DNA of 64,000 nt. Origin: Rhodopirellula baltica (GTDB lineage: Bacteria > Planctomycetota > Planctomycetia > Pirellulales > Pirellulaceae). Each line of letters opens with the position of its first letter. The stretch's first letter is position 1. This document shows positions 53,941 to 62,189 of the stretch, one piece after another. The notes beneath the pieces are model-generated. The model made no database searches. It was not told the origin of the DNA and worked only from the letters and a program-made list of their open reading frames with translations. Where the stretch lies: contig PPHI01000052.1 in assembly GCA_002901265.1 (NCBI GenBank), positions 1-64,000 of the forward strand, read 5' to 3'. The position numbers and the translations under genes were made by a program.

Positions 53941-54951
53941 ATGAAACTGCACAACGCAATGTGGCCCGGCTTGGTTGGCAAGGGTGACGGCCCCGATCAA
54001 GAGCCACCGATCAGTCTGGAACACATGCTGGACTTGACCGCCGCTGCCGAAGTCAATGGACGCAAGTTTGACGGAATCGATTACTTCTTGTTCCTGCCCC
54101 ACACCGACCCGGAAGCGAGCGATGACGAGCTGCGACGGATCGCGGACCTGATCCAGTCCAAGGGTTTTTCCGTCGGTTCGCTGGTCGCCCCGATTTGGCC
54201 AGGCACCGTTGGCGATTCCGCGATGGGCGACAAAGAACAAGTCGACAAGTTCCTCTCCGCGGTCAAGCTCGCTTGCCGGATCGCCGGGATCTTCAACGAA
54301 CACGGCGTTCGCCAGTACGGTGTCATCCGTATCGACAGCGCCGAATTCGGTGTCGAAAAATGGCGTGAAGACGCGAAGGCCAACACCCAAAAGATCGCCA
54401 ACACGTTCCGCGAAGCTGCCAAAATCGCAGCCGACCATGGCGAGCGTCTGGCTGCCGAAGGCGAGATCTGCTGGGCGGGCATGCACAGCTGGAAAGACAT
54501 GTTGGATCTGCTCGAAGCAGTCGGCATGCCAGAATCACTCGGGTTCCAAGCGGACCTCGCACACACGTATCTGTACCTGATGGGCTACAACGCTCCCGAG
54601 CACGCGCTGTTGAAAGACGGCTATAGCGAGGAAGAGTTCTATGCCGCCTACGAGCAGATGACGGACAAACTTCGCCCTTGGACGATCGACTTCCATGTTG
54701 CCCAAAACGATGGGGAAGTCCACGGCGCCGGCGATCACGACAAGACCGGCAAGCACTGCCCGGCTGATGATCCCAACGGCAAATTGGACATCGTCCGCTG
54801 CTCCCAATACTGGTTAAAAGACGCCGACCAACGTGGGATCAAGCACATCTGCTGGGACGGATGCATGTTCCCCAACGAGACTCTGGAAAAGCCCGAGACT
54901 TGGAACACGATTTTGGACGCCATGATCAAAGTCGACCAATCGATCTCGTAA
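53941..54951 (+). CDS. Sugar phosphate isomerase/epimerase-like TIM barrel (AP endonuclease 2 family)
   Basis: The 336 residues form a xylose-isomerase-like barrel with probable metal ligands in '[20 protein letters not shown]' (Glu), '[18 protein letters not shown]' (Asp, His), '[20 protein letters not shown]' (His) and further acidic residues. It likely epimerises or isomerises a keto-sugar. The barrel family and the genes on either side (cupin isomerase, Gfo/Idh/MocA oxidoreductase) support a shared catabolic route, but the sugar is unknown. Confidence 0.85.
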   Translation: MKLHNAMWPGLVGKGDGPDQEPPISLEHMLDLTAAAEVNGRKFDGIDYFLFLPHTDPEASDDELRRIADLIQSKGFSVGSLVAPIWPGTVGDSAMGDKEQVDKFLSAVKLACRIAGIFNEHGVRQYGVIRIDSAEFGVEKWREDAKANTQKIANTFREAAKIAADHGERLAAEGEICWAGMHSWKDMLDLLEAVGMPESLGFQADLAHTYLYLMGYNAPEHALLKDGYSEEEFYAAYEQMTDKLRPWTIDFHVAQNDGEVHGAGDHDKTGKHCPADDPNGKLDIVRCSQYWLKDADQRGIKHICWDGCMFPNETLEKPETWNTILDAMIKVDQSIS

Positions 54952-55010
54952 ACTAATCACCGCTTTTCAATTCTTCACCCGCCACCACTACCTTCCTCAA
55001 TCACTTCGTC

Positions 55011-56141
55011 ATGAAATCGCTTAATATCGGAATGGTCGGCTATGGCTTCATGGGCCGGACGCACAGCAACGGCTACTGCCAAGCCAATCACTTCTTCGAT
55101 CTCGAGTACAAGCCAGTTCTGAAAGCAGTCTGTGCTCGCAACAAAGACAAAGCCCAAGCATTCGCCGACCAATGGGGTTACGAGTCCGTCGAAACCGATT
55201 GGAGAGAGTTGCTCAAGCGTGACGATATCGACGCGATCGATATTTGCACCCCAAACAACCTGCACGCCGAAATCGCTATCGCGGCCGCCGAAGCTGGCAA
55301 AATGGTCCTCTGCGAGAAACCGATCTCGATGGACACCGCCGAAGGCGAACGGATGTGTGAAGCGGTTGAAAAGGCCGGCGTCAAAAACACCGTTTGGTAC
55401 AACTATCGACGTGTCCCTGCCGTTTCGCTGGCGAAACAACTGATCGACGAAGGTCGCCTGGGCAAGATCTATCACTACCGCGCCAACTTCTTGCAAGACT
55501 GGACGATTTCCGAAGACGTGCCGCAAGGCGGTGCAGCCACTTGGCGTCTCGATGCCGAAGCGGCTGGCAGCGGCGTGACCGGCGACTTGCTGGCACACTG
55601 TATCGACACGGCACTGTGGCTCAACGGAAGCATTACCGATGTCTCCGCCGTCACCGAGACCTTCGTCAAAGAACGCTTGCACGCCGAAACCGGCGAAAAG
55701 AAAGAGGTCAAAATCGACGACGCCTGTGCTTTCCATTGCCACTTTGAAAACGGATCGCTCGGCCTGTTCGAATCGACCCGCTACGCTCGTGGCCACAAGG
55801 CGCTCTATACCTTGGAAATCAACGGCCAAAACGCGTCGATCCGCTGGGACCTTCATGACCTCCATCGCTTGGAATACTTCGACCACAGCGACGATTCGAT
55901 CGTTCGCGGCTGGCGTAGCGTTCACATCAGCGATGGCGACCAGCCCTACATGAACCACTGGTGGGTGCCTGGCTTGAACATTGGCTACGAACACACCTTC
56001 ATCCACCAAGTCGCGGACTTCCTCAAGTCGTTGGAAACGGGCGAACCTTGCGAGCCAACGTTCCGCTCCGCACTGGAAACACAAAAGGTCTGTGACGCCG
56101 TGTTGGCGAGTGCCAGCGAGCGAGCTTGGAAGAACGTCTGA
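55011..56141 (+). CDS. Gfo/Idh/MocA-family NAD(P)-dependent oxidoreductase
   Basis: The 376-residue protein begins with the Rossmann motif '[20 protein letters not shown]' (G-x-G-x-x-G), followed by '[20 protein letters not shown]' and '[20 protein letters not shown]' with the family E-K-P. The C-terminal domain has '[20 protein letters not shown]' with the D-x-x-x-H catalytic pair. It oxidises or reduces a sugar using NAD(P). Last gene of the three-gene sugar operon. A signal peptide is absent, unlike many planctomycete members, so it acts in the cytoplasm. Confidence 0.94.
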   Translation: MKSLNIGMVGYGFMGRTHSNGYCQANHFFDLEYKPVLKAVCARNKDKAQAFADQWGYESVETDWRELLKRDDIDAIDICTPNNLHAEIAIAAAEAGKMVLCEKPISMDTAEGERMCEAVEKAGVKNTVWYNYRRVPAVSLAKQLIDEGRLGKIYHYRANFLQDWTISEDVPQGGAATWRLDAEAAGSGVTGDLLAHCIDTALWLNGSITDVSAVTETFVKERLHAETGEKKEVKIDDACAFHCHFENGSLGLFESTRYARGHKALYTLEINGQNASIRWDLHDLHRLEYFDHSDDSIVRGWRSVHISDGDQPYMNHWWVPGLNIGYEHTFIHQVADFLKSLETGEPCEPTFRSALETQKVCDAVLASASERAWKNV

Positions 56142-56227
56142 TCGCTTTTCCTGACAACAGCAACAAGGGCCCGAGCGACCGCCGGGCCCTGATGGCTAGA
56201 CACTCGCTGCCATTCAAGATCGGCTCT

Positions 56228-56560
56228 TTAATGCTTGACTTGCGAATCAAGTAATCGACGGCAATCGATTTGCGCCGCTTGCCACTCGCCTGCTCTTGCT
56301 GAGCTGATGATTGAGCCAATCGCTTGCCTTTCTTCCTCATGAAGTTGATCCTGCATCTGCATGACAAGTGCTTCAACCTTGACCAGCCCTACGTCGCTGT
56401 TTTGGTTGCAGGTCCGGAACAACGCTAGCGTGATGTCGAACCCTGGCTTACTGAGAGTCACCGAATTCTCGGGAAATAACATGTAGGCGATGATCCCCAC
56501 AGTCACAGCGACGGCAAACGCCAGCAGAACGTTCCGCCCTTTTCGCGATGGTGCGCTCAC
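56228..56560 (-). CDS. Small single-helix membrane protein
   Basis: GTG 56560 shares a base with the stop of the DUF1559 gene (TAGTG) and gives a 110-residue protein 'MSAPSRKGRNVLLAFAVAVT'; the longer frame would overlap DUF1559. One membrane helix (about 10-30) is followed by a polar domain with a pair of Cys. I do not recognise a family. It is translationally coupled to the DUF1559 gene, and small partner proteins of this kind often follow DUF1559 genes in planctomycetes. Confidence 0.7.
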   Translation of the reverse strand: MSAPSRKGRNVLLAFAVAVTVGIIAYMLFPENSVTLSKPGFDITLALFRTCNQNSDVGLVKVEALVMQMQDQLHEEERQAIGSIISSARAGEWQAAQIDCRRLLDSQVKH

Positions 56561-57645
56561 TAGAACCTCCCCCAGTCGATCACTTCGTTCTCTCTCATGC
56601 TGCTGATTTCCGCCCAAATCAGCAGATCGACAAATTCGGTGACGAACTGAACCGATCCATCTCCCATCACGACGTATCCGCCCCCGGGGTGCTGCGAGTA
56701 CATTTGCCCCACGTGATAGGTCGGGAAATTGACCGGGTGAATAATCGGGGTACCGGTGATATCGAGTTCGCCACCGGAAGGCCCGCTGTGCACGAGCGTC
56801 AACGTGGCGGCAGCATCAGGGCCGTTCTCGGGGCTCGAAAACTGTGGATGCGTGTAGGCCCCCGGCACGACGCCGACCCAAGTCTTCTCGCTCAGCGCTG
56901 AACTATGTTCGCCGAAAAACAGGGTGTTGGACGTACCGTCAAGGATGTCGCGAAACCGTGTTCGCGAGTTTCGGAAAAACGGCCCGTCGGCAACCTGCTT
57001 GGCATCTCCGTTAATCGCGACGATCTTTGTCGCGCCGGTGTAGATATTGCTAAACACTTCACCCGTCGCCGCCGACCCGCACTCGCCCCAGCAACTCTCT
57101 TGGCCGTGACTGGCGACGTAGTGGCTGCGTCCCAGTTGGAGTGGTTGCCCATCAATTTCAAGGTTATTTCCCGTCGCATCGCGAACCCAAAATGCATCGT
57201 CGCCGCCGGTTGCCGATGGGCACAACGTCCAGGGTAAGGTTGCTGCGACCGTTCGCCGGTTATGTTCGGACCAAATCGGTTCGTCCATTTGCAAGGCTTC
57301 GAAAATCGCATTCGATTCGACGAAAGGCAGAATCGCAGCTTGCCACCCCCAGCCCGGCGACGCGTCCCAGGTCAGCGGATCGATGCGAACGTTCGGAGGC
57401 GCGGCTCCGTTGGTTGTCGGGTGCGAAACATAACCAGCCGGGAACTGCCGGAACGCCGAGTGATAGTTCATCGTCGCCAATCCGATCTGGCGAAGATTGT
57501 TGCCGCAAGACATTCGCCGTGCGGCTTCTCGCGATGCTTGCACCGCAGGCGTCAGCAAACCGACGAGCACGCCGATGATCGCGACTGCGACAAGCAACTC
57601 GACCAGCGTGAACGCTTTTCGGGGCCGTCTACTTTTGAAAATCAT
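56560..57645 (-). CDS. DUF1559 pilin-like protein with H-x9-DG tail
   Basis: The 361-residue protein has a prepilin-type N-terminus 'RRPRKAFTLVELLVAVAIIG' (Ala at -1, Glu at +5) and the DUF1559 start 'PAVQASREAARRMSCGNNLR'. Near the end 'QHPGGGYVVMGDGSVQFV' provides the H-x9-D-G motif. This family is hugely expanded in planctomycetes and is thought to be surface-exposed. It is divergent from the mntR-like gene across an array of three palindromes, which may control it. Confidence 0.94.
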   Translation of the reverse strand: MIFKSRRPRKAFTLVELLVAVAIIGVLVGLLTPAVQASREAARRMSCGNNLRQIGLATMNYHSAFRQFPAGYVSHPTTNGAAPPNVRIDPLTWDASPGWGWQAAILPFVESNAIFEALQMDEPIWSEHNRRTVAATLPWTLCPSATGGDDAFWVRDATGNNLEIDGQPLQLGRSHYVASHGQESCWGECGSAATGEVFSNIYTGATKIVAINGDAKQVADGPFFRNSRTRFRDILDGTSNTLFFGEHSSALSEKTWVGVVPGAYTHPQFSSPENGPDAAATLTLVHSGPSGGELDITGTPIIHPVNFPTYHVGQMYSQHPGGGYVVMGDGSVQFVTEFVDLLIWAEISSMRENEVIDWGRF

Positions 57646-57675
57646 CGAGACCTCTAATTTCTCGCGGGGCCAAAG

Positions 57676-57689
57676 TTAGCTGACACTAA
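57676..57689. promoter_or_regulatory. Operator-like palindrome 1 (TTAG-N6-CTAA)
   Basis: TTAGCTGACACTAA: perfect TTAG/CTAA half-sites around six bases, 31 bases upstream of the DUF1559 start. It shares its form with two more copies at 57762 and 57777. The half-sites resemble the DtxR/IdeR type (TTAGG...CCTAA), fitting the DtxR-family gene at 57933. Confidence 0.6.
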
Positions 57690-57761
57690 GTTCTGTCGCA
57701 TGGACACGCCGCAGTTCGCATAGCTTTCGTTCCGTAGCGGCGAAAACCGCTCGCCAACAAC

Positions 57762-57775
57762 TTAGCTACGACTAA
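57762..57775. promoter_or_regulatory. Operator-like palindrome 2 (TTAG-N6-CTAA)
   Basis: TTAGCTACGACTAA, within a longer perfect inverted repeat AACTTAG-N6-CTAAGTT (57759-57778). It is the most symmetrical of the three copies and overlaps its neighbour's flank, with copy 3 starting 15 bases later. Confidence 0.65.
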
Positions 57776-57776
57776 G

Positions 57777-57790
57777 TTAGCATGGACTAA
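57777..57790. promoter_or_regulatory. Operator-like palindrome 3 (TTAG-N6-CTAA)
   Basis: TTAGCATGGACTAA, beginning one base after copy 2. Tandem copies 15 bases apart would place two regulator dimers at a similar helical face offset by about 1.4 turns. It lies about 140 bases upstream of the mntR-like start. Confidence 0.6.
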
Positions 57791-57932
57791 CAATATCGAG
57801 GCGTCGGGTGGGATGCAAGAGATTTTCTGAGGAATCCGTTTTCGGCGAGACCTCGCCGAGAAGGGGCGAATTGATTTAAGATACGGAACTGTCGCTTCGT
57901 TTTTTTATTCGCCCTCGCCCGATTGCTTCCCA

Positions 57933-58355
57933 TTGCGCAAGAAAACTCACGAACGAACCCGCCGCGACCATGCCAGCGAAGTGGCTGAGGATTATGTCGA
58001 GGCGATCGCCGAAGCGATTGCAAACAACGGCGTCTGCCGAGCGGTTGACTTGGTCGAGCAGTTCGCCGTGACTCACGCCACGGTCAACAACACGGTCAAG
58101 CGGCTGCAGCGAGACGGCTTGGTAGTCACCGCGCCGTATCGTCCGATCGAACTGACAACTGCTGGCAAACGGCTTGCGTCCCGGTCCAAGCAACGTCACG
58201 AAATCGTGGAAGCGTTTCTGCGAAAGCTTGGCGTGAGCGAGCAAACCGCGGCGATCGATAGCGAAGGAATCGAGCATCACGTCAGCAAAGAGACGCTGGA
58301 CGCGATGCAATCGGTCCTACAAAACGGCTGGCCTAGTCCCAAGAAGTCTCGATGA
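57933..58355 (+). CDS. mntR: MntR/DtxR-family metal-dependent regulator
   Basis: The only plausible start is TTG 57933, without a clear ribosome site. The 140-residue protein shows 'DHASEVAEDYVEAIAEAIAN', a winged helix 'AVDLVEQFAVTHATVNNTVK' and 'LQRDGLVVTAPYRPIELTTA', then the metal-binding region 'RHEIVEAFLRKLGVSEQTAA' and 'DSEGIEHHVSKETLDAM' with the Glu/His ligands of the MntR dimerisation domain. It would sense Mn2+ (or Fe2+) and bind the TTAG-N6-CTAA sites upstream. No Mn transporter gene is in the window. The 3' end overlaps the convergent CBS gene by 23 bases. Confidence 0.85.
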   Translation: MRKKTHERTRRDHASEVAEDYVEAIAEAIANNGVCRAVDLVEQFAVTHATVNNTVKRLQRDGLVVTAPYRPIELTTAGKRLASRSKQRHEIVEAFLRKLGVSEQTAAIDSEGIEHHVSKETLDAMQSVLQNGWPSPKKSR

Positions 58356-58812
58356 ATTGAAATACACGTCGAGGGCTGACAATGCCTTCGATCTGGTCAT
58401 CCATATCGAGCACGGGGACGTGCCGATGACCGGCGATCGCGATTGCAGCCACGGCAGCCGCAGCCGGTTCTTCGGAATACACGATTGTCGGATCCGATGT
58501 CATGAATTCGGCAACCGGCAAGTGTTTGACACGGCTGTAGCGCTCGGCGACTCGCTCAAGGACGTCACGCTCGGTAAAGATGCCGACCAAATTCCCTTCC
58601 TCGACGACCAGCAAGCTGGACACACCGCTCTGGTAAAGCTCTCGAATTGCTTCCTCGACCGTGCAGGTCGATTCGACCGACAAGTAAGGCTGACAAGCGA
58701 CGTTGCCGACGTGGTGTTCGCCCAACAGTTCTGCGGTGGTGTCGCGATACGTTGGCGGTTCGAAATTGCTGAGCGGATCAGCGGGGGCATCGAATCTTCT
58801 GTATTCAGTCAT
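58333..58812 (-). CDS. CBS-pair domain protein
   Basis: The 159-residue protein consists of an N-terminal stretch of about 30 residues and two CBS motifs: 'YLSVESTCTVEEAIRELYQS' with 'LVGIFTERDVLERVAERYSR', then 'MTSDPTIVYSEEPAAAAVAA' with 'IEGIVSPRRVFQFIETSW'. Such pairs bind adenine nucleotides. It lies three bases after a second CBS gene and was probably formed by duplication of it. Ligand and partner unknown. Confidence 0.9.
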   Translation of the reverse strand: MTEYRRFDAPADPLSNFEPPTYRDTTAELLGEHHVGNVACQPYLSVESTCTVEEAIRELYQSGVSSLLVVEEGNLVGIFTERDVLERVAERYSRVKHLPVAEFMTSDPTIVYSEEPAAAAVAAIAIAGHRHVPVLDMDDQIEGIVSPRRVFQFIETSWD

Positions 58813-58815
58813 CGC

Positions 58816-59286
58816 TCACGCCCCCTCTCGTTCGAGCATCCAAGGTTTGCTTCCCAATCGCTGAACCGCGACTTGGCGTGCATAACAATCGCAAACGTAG
58901 TCAGCTAAGCTGCGTTGTCCGGCCAATCCGACCAACTGGCCCTCGTGATCGACGACGCACATAAAACGCATCCCTTCTTCGACGACGGCATCCCACACGG
59001 TCCGAATCGAGTCAGTCAATCCGACGCAGCGGTAGGAAGGATCACGAAACTTCGAAACAGGATTCGAATCCAATGACGCACCTTCATGCAACATCCGGAT
59101 GACCGACTGTTCGGTAAAAATCCCGGTTGGCTCCCACTCGCGCTGAACGATTACTGAACAGCCCAGATCGTTGGAACGCATCAAGGCGATTGCCGCCCGG
59201 GCGATCGTGTGTTCATTGATCACAATCGCGTCGCGAAGCGGCAGATCCTTAACCTGCTCCTTTTCCAAATCTTCTAAAAATCCCAT
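58816..59286 (-). CDS. CBS-pair domain protein
   Basis: ATG 59286 has AGGAGA seven bases upstream, so it is preferred over the longer frame. The 156 residues hold two CBS motifs ('AIVINEHTIARAAIALMRSN' and 'PTGIFTEQSVIRMLHEGASL'; 'VGLTDSIRTVWDAVVEEGMR' and 'LVGLAGQRSLADYVCDCYAR'). It is the first gene of a two-gene unit with the CBS gene downstream. The tandem arrangement suggests they act together as a regulatory heterodimer; this is inference. Confidence 0.9.
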   Translation of the reverse strand: MGFLEDLEKEQVKDLPLRDAIVINEHTIARAAIALMRSNDLGCSVIVQREWEPTGIFTEQSVIRMLHEGASLDSNPVSKFRDPSYRCVGLTDSIRTVWDAVVEEGMRFMCVVDHEGQLVGLAGQRSLADYVCDCYARQVAVQRLGSKPWMLEREGA

Positions 59287-59641
59287 GGCGTTATCTCCTG
59301 CAGCCAGTGAAGTCCGGCGAAACCTAAGATTGAGACGCATCTATCGCGCCAAAACACCAACAGACCGAAAGGGAGTTCGCGTCCGATGCGTTAGGACATG
59401 CACCGGACAATTATCAGCCACAACGCGGTGGCTGCGGATTTGGATACACCAATAAAACCGTGCCCCCTGGACCCACCCGTCTGATAGACGAGCAAAGAGG
59501 GCGGGCACTGCATTCTCATTGTGCACCCCTCGGATGCGTGTGCACGAGAATTGGGCGGATGCAGGCCCCGTTCGAGCCTCCTTAGGCGACCCTGTCCAAC
59601 GCAGTCGGTCGCCAAAGCAGTCAGTGGCTAACGACGCGTGA
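59287..59641. other. Intergenic spacer with a hairpin
   Basis: About 355 bases between the CBS gene's ribosome site and the ridA stop. The open frames in it look like shadows. A hairpin with stem ATTCTC/GTGCAC against GTGCAC/GAGAAT (59512-59551, small bulge) is the clearest structure and could be a terminator-like or RNA element; there is no U-run after it. A GTTCGAGCC segment near 59570 resembles a tRNA T-arm but no matching acceptor stem is found. Confidence 0.35.
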
Positions 59642-60106
59642 TTAAGCTTCGACTTCGAAGATCGCTTCGATTTCGACCGCCATCTTCGCTGGCAAAGCAT
59701 TGGTACCGATCGCACTGCGGGCACCGACTCCGTTGTCTTCACCAAAGACATCACGGAACAGTTCGCTGCACCCATTGATCACCGATGGTGAATCGGCAAA
59801 CCCGTCAACGCATTGAACCAATCCAAACAGCTTGATGACTCGCTTCACTTTATCAAGCGAACCCAAGTTGGCTTTCAGCGTCGCCAGCATGCACAAGCCA
59901 GCTTGACGGGCGGCGTCGTAGCCAGCTTCGATGTCCAAGTCCAATCCGAGACGCCCGGTGATCAACGTCTTGTTGGTTTGCAACGGCCCGTGTCCGGACA
60001 TGTAGGCGATACCGTTGACAATGACGAGCGGCTTGTAGACACCGGCCGGCTTGGGAGCAGGGGGAAGTTCCAAACCGAGAGATTCAAAACGGGCTTCGTT
60101 GGACAT
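59642..60106 (-). CDS. RidA (YjgF/YER057c/UK114) family protein
   Basis: ATG 60106 ('MSNEARFESLGLELPPAPKP') gives 154 residues. The family pattern is present: 'PLVIVNGIAYMSGHGPLQTN', 'AGYDAARQAGLCMLATLKAN', 'VIKLFGLVQCVDGFADSPSV' and 'IGTNALPAKMAVEIEAIFEV'. RidA proteins hydrolyse reactive enamine/imine intermediates; the Arg of the active site is replaced around 'GARSAIGTNALP' in this longer subfamily (RidA-like, YjgH type), so deaminase activity is uncertain. It stands alone. Confidence 0.88.
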   Translation of the reverse strand: MSNEARFESLGLELPPAPKPAGVYKPLVIVNGIAYMSGHGPLQTNKTLITGRLGLDLDIEAGYDAARQAGLCMLATLKANLGSLDKVKRVIKLFGLVQCVDGFADSPSVINGCSELFRDVFGEDNGVGARSAIGTNALPAKMAVEIEAIFEVEA

Positions 60107-60365
60107 GAGCAAAGTTTACGGGAGCGGGGACGGAAACACGCGATCAAGGACACTCGATCAAACGCGAAAGGGCTAGTCTGCCGGTTTTCGCTGGCTCACA
60201 CAAGATGCAGGCATTCGGACGGTGCGAATAGTCAAATTACGTCGCTGATGAAGGTGTCTCGCCAGAAGAATTTATGAAGCGCGGTGATGGCTGTGACCTG
60301 GTGGGTATGGGGCCGGTATATTGGTGGTTTACTTGGTTTCACCGCTGGCAATCAAAACGTTCGAT

Positions 60366-61157
60366 ATGAAACAGCTCGACGGCCGACATGCTTTGATCAC
60401 TGGTGGGACGCAGGGGATTGGCGGTGAGATAGCGGTTGCGATTGCCAAGGCAGGGGGCGATGTGCTGCTGATTGGGCTTCGTGACGACAATCAAGCGCAG
60501 CTGACACTGAATCGTTGTCGTGACCAAGGCGTAAAGGCTGACTTGATCTGCTGTGATCTGTCTCGGCCGCCGGTCGAGTACACGGGCAAACTGGTGGAGC
60601 AGATCACTTCTGCCATGCCAGACGTCGACTTGCTGGTCAACAACGCGGGAACTTATCTGGACGTGCCTTTTTTTGAAATGGACTTCGAGCGTTACATCAA
60701 AACCATGCACTTGAATGTTAGCGCGGGGTACTTCCTGACTCAGGCGATTGCGAAACGTTGGGTCGAGGGCAAAATCGCAGGCCGTGTTGTGTTTACCGGC
60801 TCGATCAACGGTTTGCTTTCCGAAGCCGACCACACGGCGTACGACACCAGCAAAGGCGCTGTCGCGGCGATGGTCCGCAGCTTGTGTGTTTCGCTGGCAC
60901 CACACGGAATACGCGTTAACGCGATGGCACCGGGATTGGTCCGTACCCCGCTGACCGGAGGCGCAATCGATGAAGGCAACATGCGACACTGGATGGAGCT
61001 GCATACGCCGAATGGCAAAGTGCCTCCTGCGGATGCCTGTGCGGGAACGGTGGTGTTTCTCTTGTCTGATGCGGCAGATCACATCCACGGGCAAACGATC
61101 TATGTCGATGGCGGCATGAGTGCCTGGCAACAACCGCCGGCCCCCAAGTCTTTTTAG
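60366..61157 (+). CDS. Short-chain dehydrogenase/reductase
   Basis: ATG 60366 gives 263 residues. The coenzyme motif 'HALITGGTQGIGGEIAVAIA' (T-G-G-x-x-G-I-G), 'LLVNNAGTYLDVPFF' (N-N-A-G) and active site 'FTGSINGLLSEADHTAYDTS' (Ser and Tyr) followed by Lys are all intact. The C-terminus 'HGQTIYVDGGMSAWQQPPA' is typical of classical SDRs. It reduces or oxidises an unknown alcohol or ketone with NAD(P). Its stop codon overlaps that of the convergent AlkD-like gene by four bases. Confidence 0.94.
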   Translation: MKQLDGRHALITGGTQGIGGEIAVAIAKAGGDVLLIGLRDDNQAQLTLNRCRDQGVKADLICCDLSRPPVEYTGKLVEQITSAMPDVDLLVNNAGTYLDVPFFEMDFERYIKTMHLNVSAGYFLTQAIAKRWVEGKIAGRVVFTGSINGLLSEADHTAYDTSKGAVAAMVRSLCVSLAPHGIRVNAMAPGLVRTPLTGGAIDEGNMRHWMELHTPNGKVPPADACAGTVVFLLSDAADHIHGQTIYVDGGMSAWQQPPAPKSF

Positions 61158-61855
61158 ATGCCAAGCTTCTTTCGAGTCGATTCGCTGGTCAGGTGTTTGA
61201 CCACGTCCAACGGTTCGCATGAGTTATCGCTGCCGTAATCGATGTCGACCGGGCCGATCGCTTTGGCCGCTCGCAGCGCAGCTTTGTTGAGTTGCTTGTT
61301 GCGTTTGCCGATCCCCATCAGCGCCGCATTCATCGATTCGCGTACCCACATCGTTTCGCCGTGGATGTTGTCGCGAATCCGGTCGATCAGTTTCAGTAGG
61401 TAGGCATCGTCCATGCCCTTTGGATTTTTCTTGGACAGTTCGTAGATCAATCCATACGCGCACTGCCGCCGCACGGGATCGTCGTGATCCATCCAGTCAC
61501 AAGCGAGTTCGAATGCGAACGGTGCCTTCGCCAATGTTGCGTCGCATGACGCGAACACGTGAGCCAGGTAGCCGCCTCGCAGGTTTTCGACCTGCTGTTC
61601 GACTTGTTCACGCGTGAGCTTTTTTGGTTCGTCAATCAGCAAACCGACGACTTTGGCGTCGTACACATCGCTGACCCAGAGTTGTGTTGCCAAGTCATGG
61701 TCACGTCCGACTTGTTTGGCAAGCTTGCGAAGTTGAGTCAGCCCAATGCCGAAGCTTTTCAGCCCCGAATCTTTCTTCCCTCGCTTCTCCCAGTTCTCGA
61801 CGCCCCGTGGATTGGTGTTTTCTTTGAGCAGCTTTAACACTTCGGATTTCTTCAT
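61154..61855 (-). CDS. AlkD-like DNA alkylation repair protein
   Basis: The 233-residue all-helical protein has the HEAT-like pattern of the DNA alkylation repair family: 'LKSFGIGLTQLRKLAKQVGR', 'LATQLWVSDVYDAKVVGLLI', 'WMDHDDPVRRQCAYGLIYEL' and 'ETMWVRESMNAALMGIGKRN'. AlkD glycosylases remove N3/N7-alkyl purines. The catalytic Trp/Asp positions appear as 'FELACDWMDHDDP' and 'MWVRES', but I cannot confirm active-site identity by eye. The gene is monocistronic and convergent with the SDR gene. Confidence 0.88.
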   Translation of the reverse strand: MKKSEVLKLLKENTNPRGVENWEKRGKKDSGLKSFGIGLTQLRKLAKQVGRDHDLATQLWVSDVYDAKVVGLLIDEPKKLTREQVEQQVENLRGGYLAHVFASCDATLAKAPFAFELACDWMDHDDPVRRQCAYGLIYELSKKNPKGMDDAYLLKLIDRIRDNIHGETMWVRESMNAALMGIGKRNKQLNKAALRAAKAIGPVDIDYGSDNSCEPLDVVKHLTSESTRKKLGI

Positions 61856-62189
61856 CGTGGATCTGTTGGGTGGTGCGGAATGGATTTCACGCAGTCAGAA
61901 GAACGTTTTACACACGAGATTGAAAATCATTCCTTTGAGTATCCGACGACTTTAGCCCGGATTCAAAAATTCCGAAACGTTTTTCGCCCCGCATTTTACT
62001 TGGTTTTGGAGGCATTCGTCGGGCGATCGCGGCCGGATTGGTCCGCTCGATGCGTAAGCGGAGTTCCGTTCGCCGAGGATCGCAACGGACTTCGAATTGT
62101 GATTCGCGTCGAACCTTCGCGGGCACGATTTCGCGATATGGAAGACGAAACCGTTGCCCGACTGTCTCGACCTGTTGAGGGATAATGGA
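61856..62189. other. Intergenic spacer upstream of the RTX gene
   Basis: About 334 bases between the AlkD-like start and the RTX-protein start. An open frame of 101 codons (61880-62185) has no recognisable features and atypical composition, so I do not call it. GAGG at 62177-62180 serves as ribosome site for the RTX gene. Promoters of both divergent genes are expected here. Confidence 0.45.

Noticed and set aside
54975-56084. A 369-codon open frame antisense to the Gfo/Idh/MocA gene, with similar long antisense frames at 53242-53853 and 53881-54486
   Set aside because: They mirror strongly biased codons of confident genes on the plus strand, contain no recognisable domain, and lack ribosome sites.
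59550-59600. Possible tRNA because of a GTTCGAGCC T-arm-like segment
   Set aside because: No acceptor stem, anticodon stem or CCA-compatible end could be paired around it.
61880-62185. 101-codon frame upstream of the RTX gene
   Set aside because: No motif, no ribosome site and composition unlike its neighbours; it occupies the expected promoter region.
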